DNA of 64,000 nucleotides, taken from NCBI RefSeq assembly GCF_001894745.1, contig NZ_BBYF01000013.1, positions 107,321 through 171,320 of the forward strand, given 5' to 3'. Position 1 is the first letter of the stretch. Each line of letters opens with the position of its first letter. The notes under the pieces are model-generated. The model had not been told where the DNA came from, did not search any database, and saw only the letters and a list, made by a program, of their open reading frames with translations. Shown piece after piece: positions 14,401 through 20,400 of the stretch. The position numbers and the translations under genes were made by a program. The DNA is from Paenibacillus sp. NAIST15-1. GTDB lineage: Bacteria; Bacillota; Bacilli; Paenibacillales; Paenibacillaceae.

Positions 14401-14676
14401 GGATTGACGATATCACCTTACGTGACAGATGACTCGGTCAGCGCGAAGTTCGATCTGACGCTGTCTGTATCGGAAGAAGACGATGGGATGAAGGGAAGCT
14501 TCCTGTATGCTTCCAAGCTGTTCAAAGCAGCTGGCATACACAGAATGATGAGAGATTACTTGTCAATCCTGTCCCAAGTATGCGAGAACCCTCGCATCCG
14601 CATTCAAGATATTTCGATAAGTGGACAGCAGACACAGGAAAAGAGCAAGATCGATACGATCGAGTTCGCGTTCTAA
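1..14676 (+). CDS. NRPS 1, multimodular peptide synthetase (5' partial): A-T-E / C-A-T-E / C-A-T / C-A-T / C
   Basis: Cytoplasmic assembly-line enzyme that activates and condenses amino acids on phosphopantetheine carriers. The frame is open from base 1, so the true start lies to the left; 4,891 residues are visible. Counting from the window edge, carrier serines are at residues 300 and 1834 (LGGDS, the form that precedes E domains) and 3356 and 4396 (LGGHS). E-domain HHxxxDG motifs are at 487 and 2015. C-domain motifs are at 966 and 2489 (HHILMDG, the D-peptide-accepting type) and at 3536 and 4576 (HHIISDG, L-type). Adenylation domains read by eye as Orn/Dab-like, Ser, Ile and Pro. The protein ends with a full C domain and a short tail finishing in IDTIEFAF, so the next amino acid is loaded by another subunit, evidently NRPS 2 261 bases downstream. 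The domain calls are certain; substrates are inferred from pocket codes. Confidence 0.97.
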   Translation, partial: VIPLMEYVYENKLDISSLKLVAVGSDYCPPDEFQKMLDRFGSQFRIINSYGVTETCIDASYYEPTTPTVPRALPIGKPLPGVTMYIMDGQRSLLPVGVIGELYIGGPCVGRGYWNRPEMTSEKFVADPFLQDHRMYRTGDLARWMPDGNIEYLGRIDHQVKIRGYRIENGEVESKLLKVETVRESVVVARQDPNGTKALCAYFVADRNLTVSELRSALADELPAYMIPSYFVQLDRLPLTPNGKVDRKALPAPEAGAHTGIEYVAPRTEEELALANVWQTVLGIERVGVLDHFFELGGDSIKSIQVASRLQQAGYKLEIRDLFKYPTIAQLGSHLQRVSKVADQGEVSGDVPLTPILGWFFEQQFADAHHYNQSIMLYRREGFNEAAIRNVLQAVTEHHDALRIVFRRNDQGDYTAWNRAIEEGELFHLEVLNLTGSASGDHEQNVRQIIEAKATEIQRGFDLHDGPLARAGLFRTDEGDHLLLVMHHGVVDGVSWRILLEDIATGYEQALKGEPVRLPAKTDSFRTWANQLASYARSEAMIEEQVFWEQAEANATSILPLPKDFEAKTSLQQDSESVVVEWSREETDMLLKHVHRAYNTDMNDILLAALGMAIQQWCGHEKALVTLEGHGRENIMPELDISRTVGWFTSEYPFLLESDPNKSLSYRIKRMKENLRRIPNKGIGYGIHRYLSDSGTENVSRSEASAQPEISFNYLGQFDQDLQNNEMEVSSYSGGAEISVRQARNTTLDFNGMISAGVLALEVSYSSKQYRRDTIDRLAGLLKGSLQEIVAHCASKDKPELTPSDVLVNGLGIEDLERIAEQTRDLGDIENIYALTPMQKGMWFHNAMDGQAGAYFEQTRFSIQGELDVQLFASSLDVIATRHAVLRTNFFSGWNGELLQIVYRNKNLEFSYEDLTELPEHEKQDRVEAMAQADKQRGFNLERDALMRVSVLRTSVNCSHVIWSSHHILMDGWCLPQLTQEWLETYSDSVNGRSSSRSGASPYSLYIEWLYRQDYTAASQYWSDYLSDYDQQTVLPQKKSSGRSDVYIADNLVFELGEALTAKMHRVAKQHQLTLNTLMQAAWGIILQKYNNTGDAVFGGVVSGRPAEIPGIESMIGLFINTIPIRVVCEADDRFADVMKQLQEKALESGRYDYYPLYDIQALSAHKQDLINHILVFENYPMEEQMEQAGDERGQLNITDVRVAEQTSYDFNLVVMPGEDMMIRLEYNAAMYVRADMERVRQHLIHVLEQVTADPAIAVKDVRLATDVEKAELLTAFNDTEVEYPREQMIHRMFEEQVQRTPDAAAVLYGADTMTYQEMNDRANQLARTLRAAGVVPDQIVGIMAERSLELMVGIMGILKAGGAYVPIAPDYPEERIRYMLDDSEAQVLIVQGSVGEAIDFAGRVINLDDADSYDQDNSNLEVVNKPTDIAYIIYTSGTTGRPKGVMVEHTSVINRLLWMQKRYPIDANDTIMQKTAITFDVSVWELFWWAFVGSKVLMLPVGGEKNPAAIVEAIEQYDITTMHFVPSMLHAFLEHIEQLPEAERDRLSPLQQVFTSGEALLASQVERFHQYVVPASGARLINLYGPTEATVDVTYFDCELGQTYVSVPIGKPIDNTRIYIVNEHNQVQPIGIAGELCIAGVGLARGYWNRPELTEEKFVLVPSVGERMYRTGDLARWLPDGNIEYLGRIDHQVKIRGYRIELGELETALLNIDAVRETVVVAREDESGQKSLCAYYVADGEATVSDLRAALAAELPSYMIPSYFVRLEQMPLAPNGKLDRKALPAPERSLQVESEYVAPRTEAEQMLATVWQAVLGIERVGITDHFFELGGDSIKSIQVAARMQQAGFKLEIRDLFKYPTVTQLVPYMQPINRTADQGEVVGEVPMTPILHWFEHQQFANPHHFNQSVMLYRKDGFVADAVRKALHKLVEHHDALRIVIQRTEQGEFSLWNRSLVEGELFSMEEIDLTDQSDFAAAIEAEANHIQGSIDLQAGPLVKAGLFHGSDGDHLLLVIHHAVIDGVSWRILLEDLALGYEQALNQRQVRLPMKTDSFRTWAEQLVEYANSSAMDKESAYWLGVAQTKVAALPKDSECTVSLQRDSESVVLEWNREDTERLLKHVHRAYNTEMDDILLTALGRALMKWRGIERILVTLEGHGRESIIQGMDITRTVGWFTTEYPFELVTEANDSLGSQIKKVKEDLRRIPNKGIGYGLFRYLSNSGKQAWNDAPTTQIRYNYLGQFDADLSNNELSVSPYASGSEISDEQERKYPLDINGVIAEGQLTLGLSYSVKEYRKETMEKLGDFLTESLKEIIAHCESQERTQLTPSDVLFKGLSLEWLDRISSQMQHIGEIENVYALTPMQKGMWFHSAMDSLTGAYHEQTMFTLEGTLDVELFSSSLNELAKRHAVLRTNFISGPQGEPVQVVFRNKPIGFSFQDVRALNEEEQQSFIKEAVSSDQLLGFDLAQGALIRVSAIRTGELSCRVLWSSHHILMDGWCLPQLMQELFDTYAALLQKKSPDRTAVPAYSQYIEWLGQQDEEAAGTYWSAYLADYDQVTEIPQESSAGIDSEPYKAEKWSRELDAGLSASISRTARQHQVTLNTLLQAAWGVILQKYNGTNDVVFGSVVSGRPAEVPGIETMIGLFINTIPIRVKCEGSTSFAELMGLLQEQALESGKYDYYPLYEIQSRSALKQNAIRQIMVFENYPMDEQLEQAGGDEHGMPSLTDVAVEEQTNYDFNLIVVPGEQISIRFDYNANRFVQADMERLMGHLNNILEQIVDNPRIAVEDLELATEAEKSEVVQSFNDTFTNYPRDMMLHRLFEEQAERHTDAVAISFRDVQMTYRDLNDRANRLARTLRAVGVGTDKLVGLMSERSPDMIIGILAILKAGGGYVPIDPEYPEERIRYMLEDSGARIMLAQQHLTGKIPVMDASPLDAIINLDTETSYDSNGSNLEANTDASSENLACVIYTSGTTGKPKGNLTTHRNIVRVVRETEYIDITNHDNVLQMSSYAFDGSTFDIYGALLNGAKLVLVPHETLLEVRQLAELIVQEKISVMFITTAYFNVLVDVQASCLSNIRAILFGGERVSVSHVRKALNHVAPGTLKHVYGPTESTVFATCHDVYEVPENAVTVPIGRPISNTSIYIVDANNKLQPVGVAGELCVAGDGLARGYLNRPDLTAEKFVDSPYVQGERMYRTGDLAKWLPDGSIEYVGRIDQQVKIRGYRIELGEIEAQLLNVEDVQEAVVVARDTDTSEKQLCAYYVAMRPLEANHLREVLGQAMPSYMLPAHFIQLEQLPLTPNGKVDRKALPAPEEGRSGETFVAPRTPLEAQLVQIWQDVLGISSVSVTDHFFELGGHSLKATLLVNRLHQELNIELPLKDVFQYPTLEVMAKRLSNAEGSRHVSIPVAAPSQHYPVSSAQKRLYILHQLEGAELSYNMPNMMLLEGAVDLGRLEEAFKRLIERHDTLRTGFEIVNGEPVQRIYPEVDFAIEHVLANEEGASKLMQQFVRSFQLEKPPLLRIGVIELAEERSILMFDMHHIISDGTSMGILINEFVRLYSGEELTPLRIQYKDYAVWQQSDTQQEAMKLQEGYWLKVLGGELPVLEMPTDSIRPTTQSFRGDLLQFDLDPLRSAGLRRIAAENGATMYMVLLALYKTMLHKYSAQEDIIVGTPIAGRNHGDLQPLLGMFVNTLAIRSYPAASKTFLSYLDEIKETTLAAFENQNYPFEALVEQVQVMRDMSRNPVFDTMFILQNADQGEMKIDGVRLQSVPNEHTVSKFDLTFQAEEDEAEIVCSIEYATDLFKRGTIERMARHFEQLVDSVLDNPQASLSNLSMVTNEEKALLQDKFNDTDMAHPSDKTVHELFAEQVERTPDAVAVVSGCEQLSYGELNRKANQLAWKLREYGVTAEQPVGIIVERTLNTVVAVMAVLKASGTFVPIDPEYPETRIRYMLADSGAKLVLAQSELPGIIPDDVRLIDVRDKSLYQGDGADVPNGSKPSNLLYIIYTSGTTGNPKGVMLEHGNMVNLLHYQQKGTNIPMPSRILQYASGSFDVCYQEMFSALLFGGSLYMVDNEMRKDPVRLFQEIEKHEIDVMFIPVAFLKFIFAEPEWAEAFPRCVRHIITAGEQLVVTPQVQACLKRLDICLHNHYGPSETHVVTTYTMTPEVIEVGLPPIGKPIANTSIYIVNDSFDLQPIGVKGELYVSGAGVGRGYWGRTDLTEEKFLDNPFAPGERLYKTGDVARWLPDGSIEYVGRSDHQVKIRGFRIELGEVESQLLHVPAVQEATVVALEDHAGQKQLCAYFTAERSLTAGELRAALSQELPGYMIPSYFVQLERLPLTPNGKIDRRALPKPEGGIETGTEYVAPRTDTEARLASIWQDVLGLASVGVKDNFFELGGHSLRATTLVSRLYKEMNVNFPLRGVFRHPTIEEMSQAISQMETSWYTAIPIAEEQEYYPLSSAQLRLYIMSQLEGSELSYNMPGMLVLEGQLNRDQFQTAFLKLIARHETLRTGFEMVDGEPMQRIHRNTEFAIDYRQVSEDEVPEMIGQFIRPFDLEHPPLLRVGLFEVGQDRHILVFDMHHIISDGVSMSNLVDEFTRLYANEERPPLRIQYKDYAVWQQTSENLERLKHQEDYWMSMLQGDLPNTELPLDYDRAAVRSFEGEQIEFEINPVVTGQLNQLASNHECTLYMVLMSAYQILLSKYCGQDDIIVGTPVAGRNHADLEPLIGMFVNTLAIRNRPQGDKTFQSFLAEVKETTLGAFEHQEYPFEELIDLLKLQWETSRNPLFDTVFVLQNTEEREAGIGGLTISPYVTDDSVSAKFDLTLSVSEEDDGMKGSFLYASKLFKAAGIHRMMRDYLSILSQVCENPRIRIQDISISGQQTQEKSKIDTIEFAF
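2480..7040 (+). other. NRPS 1 module b: C(DCL)-A(Ser)-T-E
   Basis: The condensation motif HHILMDG (2896-2916) is followed by an adenylation domain (about 3844-5361). Its pocket reads D-V-W-H-F-S-L-V-D plus the invariant Lys, essentially the known Ser code. The carrier serine is at 5500-5502. An E domain with HHAVIDG (6043-6063) follows, so D-Ser is predicted. The DCL-type C domain agrees with the upstream E domain. Confidence 0.88.
7060..10195 (+). other. NRPS 1 module c: C(DCL)-A(Ile)-T
   Basis: The C domain has HHILMDG at 7465-7485 and again follows an E domain. The adenylation domain (about 8422-9936) has pocket D-G-F-F-L-G-V-V-F, one residue away from the bacitracin Ile code DGFFLGVVYK. 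The carrier serine is at 10066-10068 in LGGHS. Ile is the best call; Val or Leu cannot be excluded. Confidence 0.85.
10216..13305 (+). other. NRPS 1 module d: C-A(Pro)-T
   Basis: The LCL-type C domain has HHIISDG at 10606-10626. The adenylation domain (about 11563-13050) reads D-V-Q-F-I-A-H-V-V, the Pro code known from fengycin synthetase. The carrier serine is at 13186-13188. From about 11640 to 13282 the DNA is nearly identical, without indels, to the Pro module of NRPS 2 (offset 7281 bases). Confidence 0.87.
11640..13282 (+). repeat. Duplicated Pro A-T tract, copy 1 (NRPS 1)
   Basis: Corresponds base for base, with no indel, to 18921-20563. Only scattered single-base differences were seen on line-by-line comparison. 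Similarity falls off sharply on both sides, inside the start of the A domain and just after the carrier domain. Confidence 0.88.
13340..14676 (+). other. NRPS 1 terminal condensation domain and short C-terminal tail
   Basis: A complete C domain from YYPLSSAQ through HHIISDG (13726-13746) and SRNPLFDTVF to about 14600, with no A or T domain after it. The last about 20 residues (ending KSKIDTIEFAF) are outside the domain and acidic/aromatic. By position this C domain should join Pro to the residue loaded by the first module of NRPS 2. The tail may be a docking element (inference). Confidence 0.85.
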
Positions 14677-14699
14677 AATGTGCTGGCAGCAGGTATTGC

Positions 14700-14721
14700 G
14701 GTAAGGCAGCAACGCCTTACC
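14700..14721 (+). other. Perfect 8-bp hairpin just downstream of NRPS 1
   Basis: GGTAAGGC and GCCTTACC flank a 6-base loop, 24 bases after the NRPS 1 stop. No T-run follows, so it is not a classical intrinsic terminator. It may protect or process the polycistronic message, or be incidental. Confidence 0.5.
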
Positions 14722-14817
14722 GTCTCCACCCTGAGAAACCGCGCTTATCGAACGATCATAGCTAGGGTTGCAGCTCTATCAATTTGGTTAACTAGGTGCA
14801 CAACCTTGTTCTACATT

Positions 14818-14829
14818 TGTACATGTACA
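14818..14829. other. 12-bp perfect palindrome in the NRPS 1/NRPS 2 gap
   Basis: TGTACATGTACA is its own reverse complement. It sits about 110 bases upstream of the NRPS 2 start and could be an operator half-site pair or a small stem. Function unknown. The core TGTACA also recurs in the 17-bp repeats after NRPS 2. Confidence 0.4.
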
Positions 14830-14868
14830 CAAGCGATACATGCTGAGCTTGGAATTATGTAATTGCGG

Positions 14869-14897
14869 GAGCGCGTGCCCGCTGTGGGGACGCGCTC
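14869..14897 (+). terminator. Terminator- or attenuator-like hairpin 41 bases before NRPS 2
   Basis: GAGCGCGT pairs perfectly with ACGCGCTC, and an inner CCC/GGG extends the stem around a GCTGT loop. TTCTATT follows, a poor but T-rich tail. Placed between two synthetase genes that must be expressed together, it could lower downstream expression or mark an attenuation point. No clear sigma-A promoter was found in the 261-base gap. Confidence 0.45.
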
Positions 14898-14937
14898 TTC
14901 TATTCCATTACACCCGTTAAGACAGGGAGGTTCACGA

Positions 14938-17465
14938 ATGAAGTCGGTATATGAGAAAGAAGAAGCCTATTGGAATGGAATGTTTGATTCGGATGACAGC
15001 ATGAGCATATTGCCATATTGCAGTACACACGGAAGAGAAGCGAATGCGGATACGAATGCCGCCAAAGTGTCTATGATCCGTGCACTCCCAACAGATCTGT
15101 CAGACAGAATGAACACTCTTGCGAATGGTTCGGATGTTGCCCTGTACATGATTGGATTGGCAGGGGCCACTTGCTTGCTCCACCATTATACGAACCGAGA
15201 AAATGTGCTTGTAGGCATGCCGACAATAGATGAACCGGATGATGACTCATCACCTCGTGACGTACTCATTATGAAGACGAATTTGACACGCGAAAGCAGC
15301 TTCCGTTCCGTATTGGGGTCAATCAAGACAGCCGTCGGAGGAGCATTGGAGCATCGTCATCTTCCGTTTCGGAAAATGGTACACAACCTAAACCTGGAGA
15401 TGGACACGAACGGATTTCCGGTGATGAATACGGTAGTGTCTTATTCAGCCATACATACCGCTTCTATCGACCTTAGCGTCAGCTCCGACGTCATATTCCG
15501 ATTCGATGCGAAGGACAATGGCCTTCATTTGGAGGTGCTTTATGATGAAAGCCGCTATGATGCCTCCTATATTGCCACTCTATTCGAACATTTTTTCCGA
15601 CTGCTTCATTTTGTGTTATTCCAGCCAGACCAGCCTATCGGCAATGCCGTGTTATTGTCCGAAGATGAGAAGCATCGCCTGCTTCATGAATTTAATGATG
15701 TGTGGACGGATTTCCCTCGTCAAGCAACACTACATCAGTTCATTGAGGAACATGCGGAGCGACAGCCAGAGGCAATCGCGGTTTCTTATGAAGATACCAA
15801 GCTGACGTATCATGAGCTGAATACCCGGGCGAATCGCCTTGCCAGAACACTTAGATCTGAAGGTGTGCAGCCAGAAGCACTAGTTGGGCTCATGGCTGAA
15901 AGATCGATCGACATGATTGTTGGGATGCTTGCCGTTTTGAAGGCGGGAGGCGGCTACGTCGCGATTGATCCGGAGTATCCGGAGGAGCGCGTTCGCTACA
16001 TGCTGGAAGATTCGGGTGCTCGTGTCATTCTGGTTCAGCAGCATTTGCAGAAGCGTGTGCCAAATACGGAATCAGCAGCTAGACTCCTTATACTTGACGA
16101 TGAGCAGTCTTATCATGAGGATGCTTCGAAGTTGGAATCGAAGAGTACAGCTGTAGATTTGGCTTGCGTCATCTACACTTCGGGGACAACGGGCAATCCC
16201 AAAGGTAACCTGACGACACACCGCAATATCGTACGCATCGTGAAGAATACCAACTATATCGAAATTACGGAGCAGGATAAGGTACTGCAATTATCGAGTT
16301 ATTCTTTCGATGGCTCCGCGTTCGATATTTTCGGGGCATTAACGAATGGGGCCCAACTGGTTCTTGTTCCTCATCATACATTGCTTGATGCACGCAAGCT
16401 GGCGGAGCTGATCGAAACGGATCAAATATCGGTCATGCTGATTACTACCGCTTATTTCAATGTTCTTGTTGACGTAAACGTATCCTGCCTGCGTCATATC
16501 CGCGCGATATTGTTCGGAGGCGAGCGCTCCTCTGTCGCGCATGTCCGTAAAGCACTTGAACAGACAGGTCCGGGAAGACTGAAGCATGCCTACGGCCCTT
16601 CTGAAAGCACGGTATATGCGACATGGCATGATGTGACAGAGATTCCGGAGCGAGCCGTAAGTGTACCGATCGGTCGTCCAATCAGTAATACAGCCATTTA
16701 TATCGTCAATGAACGAAATGATTTACAGCCAATAGGGGTACCCGGTGAGCTGTGTGTAGCGGGAGAAGGGTTAGTTCGCGGATATTTGAACCGTCCAGAA
16801 CTGACTGCACAGAAATTCGTTGATAATCCGTTCGTACCGGGAGAGCGCATGTATCGTACTGGGGACTTGGCGAGATGGCTGCCGGACGGAACGATTGAAT
16901 ATGTTGGCCGAATGGATGATCAGGTGAAAATCAGAGGTCATCGCATCGAGATTGGGGAAGTAGAGGCGCAGCTGCTCAAAGTGGCGCCGATTCAGAAGGC
17001 GACGATTGTCGTCCGAGGCCGCGAGGACGGAGAGAAGCAGCTGTGCGCATATTATGTAGCAGATCGTCTGCTTCCTGCAGGCGAGATTAGAACAATGCTT
17101 GCCAAAGAACTGCCTAGTTATATGATTCCGGCATACTTCATTCAGCTTGAACAGATGCCGTTGACGACTAACGGCAAGGTAGATCGCAAAGCCCTGCCAG
17201 AACCGGAAGAGCACGTACAAGCAGAGACGGAATATGTGGCGCCTAGAAGTGAACAGGAAATTCGGCTTGCGAGAGTCTGGCAGGAAGTGCTCGGTCTAAG
17301 CCGAGTCGGTGCAAAGGATCATTTCTTCGAGCTGGGCGGCCATTCATTACGAGCGACGACACTGGTCAGCAAGCTGCACAAAGAAGAGAATATCAGCCTG
17401 TCTCTGCGCGATGTGTTCCGCAATCCTACTTTGGAAGCGATGGCCGCGCTCATGGAAGATGCTCA
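14938..17465 (+). other. NRPS 2 module 1: headless C fragment-A(Ile/Val-like)-T
   Basis: The protein starts at the region that in full C domains follows the catalytic motif (YWNGMF aligns with the YW.. segment), so the N-terminal lobe is missing. The adenylation pocket reads D-G-F-L-L-G-A-V-Y, closest to Ile-type codes, with Val possible. The carrier serine is at 17344-17346. Bond formation here probably uses the C domain at the end of NRPS 1. Confidence 0.8.
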
Positions 17466-20400
17466 AGGACGCAAATTCGCATCCATCCCGACAGTTGAGG
17501 AGAAGGATGTATATCCGGTATCTTCGGTGCAGAAGAGATTGTTCATTTTGCATCAGCTGGAAGGAGCTGAGCAGAGCTATAACATGCCAGGGGCATTACT
17601 GCTTGAGGGCGATGTTGACCGGAACCGATTGGAGTATGCATTCCGTCAGCTGATCACACGTCACGAAACGCTTCGCACCGGCTTTGAAATGGTGAATGGA
17701 GAACCTGTGCAGCGCATTTATCCGACTGTTGATTTTGTAGTGGAAGAGATGTCAGTCCTGGAAAGGTCGGAAGTCGAGGAGAAAATCCGGCAATTCATTC
17801 GCGCTTTCGATCTGTCCACAGCGCCACTGTTCAGGGCGGGGCTGATTGAGCTTGCTCCTCAGCGTCACATTCTCCTGTTCGACATGCACCATATCATTTC
17901 GGACGGCACGTCAATTGGCATTATGATCGAGGAATTCACAAGCTTATACAGTGGGAATGAGCTTGAGCCGCTTCGCATTCAGTACAAGGACTTTGCTGCG
18001 TGGCAACGTTCCGAGGAGCAGATCGAGCAGTTGAAGCGCCAAGAAACTTATTGGTTGCAGCAAATGGAAGGCGTACTTCCTGTGCTTGAGCTGCCTACTG
18101 ATTATGTACGTCCTGCTGTACAGAGTCATAATGGTGCGCTGTTCGAGTTCTCGCTTGATCGCGAGCAGAGCCAAGACTTAAGGAAATTAGCCGCCGATAC
18201 GAGAACGACCTTGTACATGGTGCTGCTAGCGGCATACACGATCATCCTTCACAAGTATTCAGGCCAGGAAGACATTGTTGTAGGAACACCGATTGCGGGT
18301 CGAACGCATGACGATGTGCAGCCGCTTATCGGTATGTTCGTCAACACGCTGGCGATTCGCAATTATCCTTCAGGGTCCAAGACTGTGCTTACCTACTTGG
18401 AGGAAATCAAAGAAACGACGCTGGGAGCGTTCGAGCATCAGGACTATCCGTTCGAGGAACTCGTGGAGAACGTGCAAATTTCGCGAGATATGAGTCGTCA
18501 TCCGGTGTTCGACACGATGTTCGCCCTTGAGAATACAGAGCATCGGGAATTCGATCTGGATGGTCTTCAGGTGAAGCCATACGGTGCTGAATATGGCATG
18601 GCTAAGTTCGACTTGAATCTGACCGTAACAGAAGATGGCGATGGACTCTACTGCACCATGGAGTATGCTACAGCATTGTACAATCGATCGACCATTGAAA
18701 GGCTTTGCGGCCATTTCCTGCAGGTCGTTGGAAGCATGACTCATAATCCGCAAGCAGCAATCTCATCACTGCAAATGGTAACCAGCGAGGAGAAGGCTCA
18801 ACTGCAACATGAATTCAATGGTACGGTTATGGAGTACTCAAGTGACAAGACAGTTCATGAACTGTTTGCGGAGCAGGTGGAGCGGACGCCGGAGGCTGTC
18901 GCTGTTGTCTCAGGCAGCGAGCAATTGAGTTACCGAGATCTTAACCGGAAGGCGAATCAGCTTGCGTGGAAGCTGCGTGAGTATGGGGTGACCGCAGAGC
19001 AGCCTGTCGGCATTATTGTCGAGCGAACGCTGGATACAGTCGTCGCAGTGATGGCAGTACTCAAAGCATCGGGCACATTCGTACCGATCGATCCCGAGTA
19101 TCCTGAGACGCGTATTCGCTATATGCTGGCAGACAGCGGGGCTAAGCTGGTGTTGGCGCAATCGGAGCTGCCGGGGATCATTCCTGATGACGTCCGCCTA
19201 ATTGATGTACGCGATGAGTCCCTGTACCAAGGCGACGGAGCTGACGTACCGAATGGCAGCAAACCGTCCAACCTGCTCTATATCATCTACACATCCGGAA
19301 CGACGGGAAATCCGAAAGGGGTCATGCTGGAGCACGGCAACATGGTCAACTTGCTGCATTATCAGCAGAAAGGCACGAACATTCCAATGCCTTCGCGGAT
19401 CTTGCAATATGCGTCCGGCAGCTTCGATGTATGCTATCAGGAAATGTTCTCTGCGCTCTTGTTCGGCGGAAGCTTGTATATGGTCGACAATGAGATGCGC
19501 AAGGATCCGGTACGCTTGTTCCAGGAAATCGAAAAGCATGAAATCGATGTGATGTTCATTCCAGTGGCGTTCCTGAAATTCATCTTCGCCGAGCCGGAGT
19601 GGGCCGAAGCATTCCCGCGCTGCGTTCGCCATATCATTACGGCGGGCGAGCAGTTGGTCGTGACACCACAAGTGCAGGCGTGCTTGAAGCGACTCGATAT
19701 CTGCCTGCACAACCATTACGGGCCATCGGAGACTCATGTCGTGACGACCTACACGATGACGCCGGAAGTTATCGAGGTTGGTCTGCCGCCAATCGGCAAG
19801 CCGATCGCGAACACGAGCATTTACATCGTGAACGACAGCTTTGAGCTGCAGCCGATAGGCATGAAGGGCGAGCTCTACGTATCCGGGGCATGTGTCGGAC
19901 GCGGGTACTGGGGGAGAACGGACTTGACGGAGGAGAAGTTCCTTGATAACCCGTTCGCACCTGGTGAGCGGCTGTATAAGACAGGTGACGTAGCGCGCTG
20001 GCTTCCAGACGGCAGCATCGAGTATGTGGGCCGAAGCGACCATCAGGTGAAAATCCGGGGCTTCCGCATTGAGCTGGGCGAGGTGGAATCGCAGCTCTTG
20101 CATGTACCGGCGGTACAGGAGGCGACCGTGGTGGCACTGGAAGATCATGCGGGCCAGAAGCAGCTGTGCGCGTATTTCACAGCAGAACGCTCGCTCACGG
20201 CGGGCGAGCTGAGGGCAGCATTGTCGCAGGAGCTGCCAGGCTACATGATTCCGTCCTACTTCATACAGTTGGAGCGGCTGCCGCTGACGCCGAATGGGAA
20301 GATCGATCGGAGAGCGCTGCCGAAGCCAGAAGGCGGCATTGAGACTGGAACGGAGTATGTCGCGCCGCGTACAGATACGGAAGCAAGACTTGCACGCATT

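Noticed and set aside
14863..14937. Upstream in-frame start for NRPS 2
   Set aside because: It would translate through the GC-rich hairpin and lacks a ribosome binding site; the ATG at 14938 has AGGGAGG at 7 bases.
19198..20148. Long minus-strand open frame of 316 codons inside NRPS 2, with a similar one at 11917-12456 in NRPS 1
   Set aside because: It lies opposite conserved A and T domain codons, recurs wherever the Pro module is repeated, and has no family-like sequence or ribosome binding site. It is a shadow of the codon pattern.
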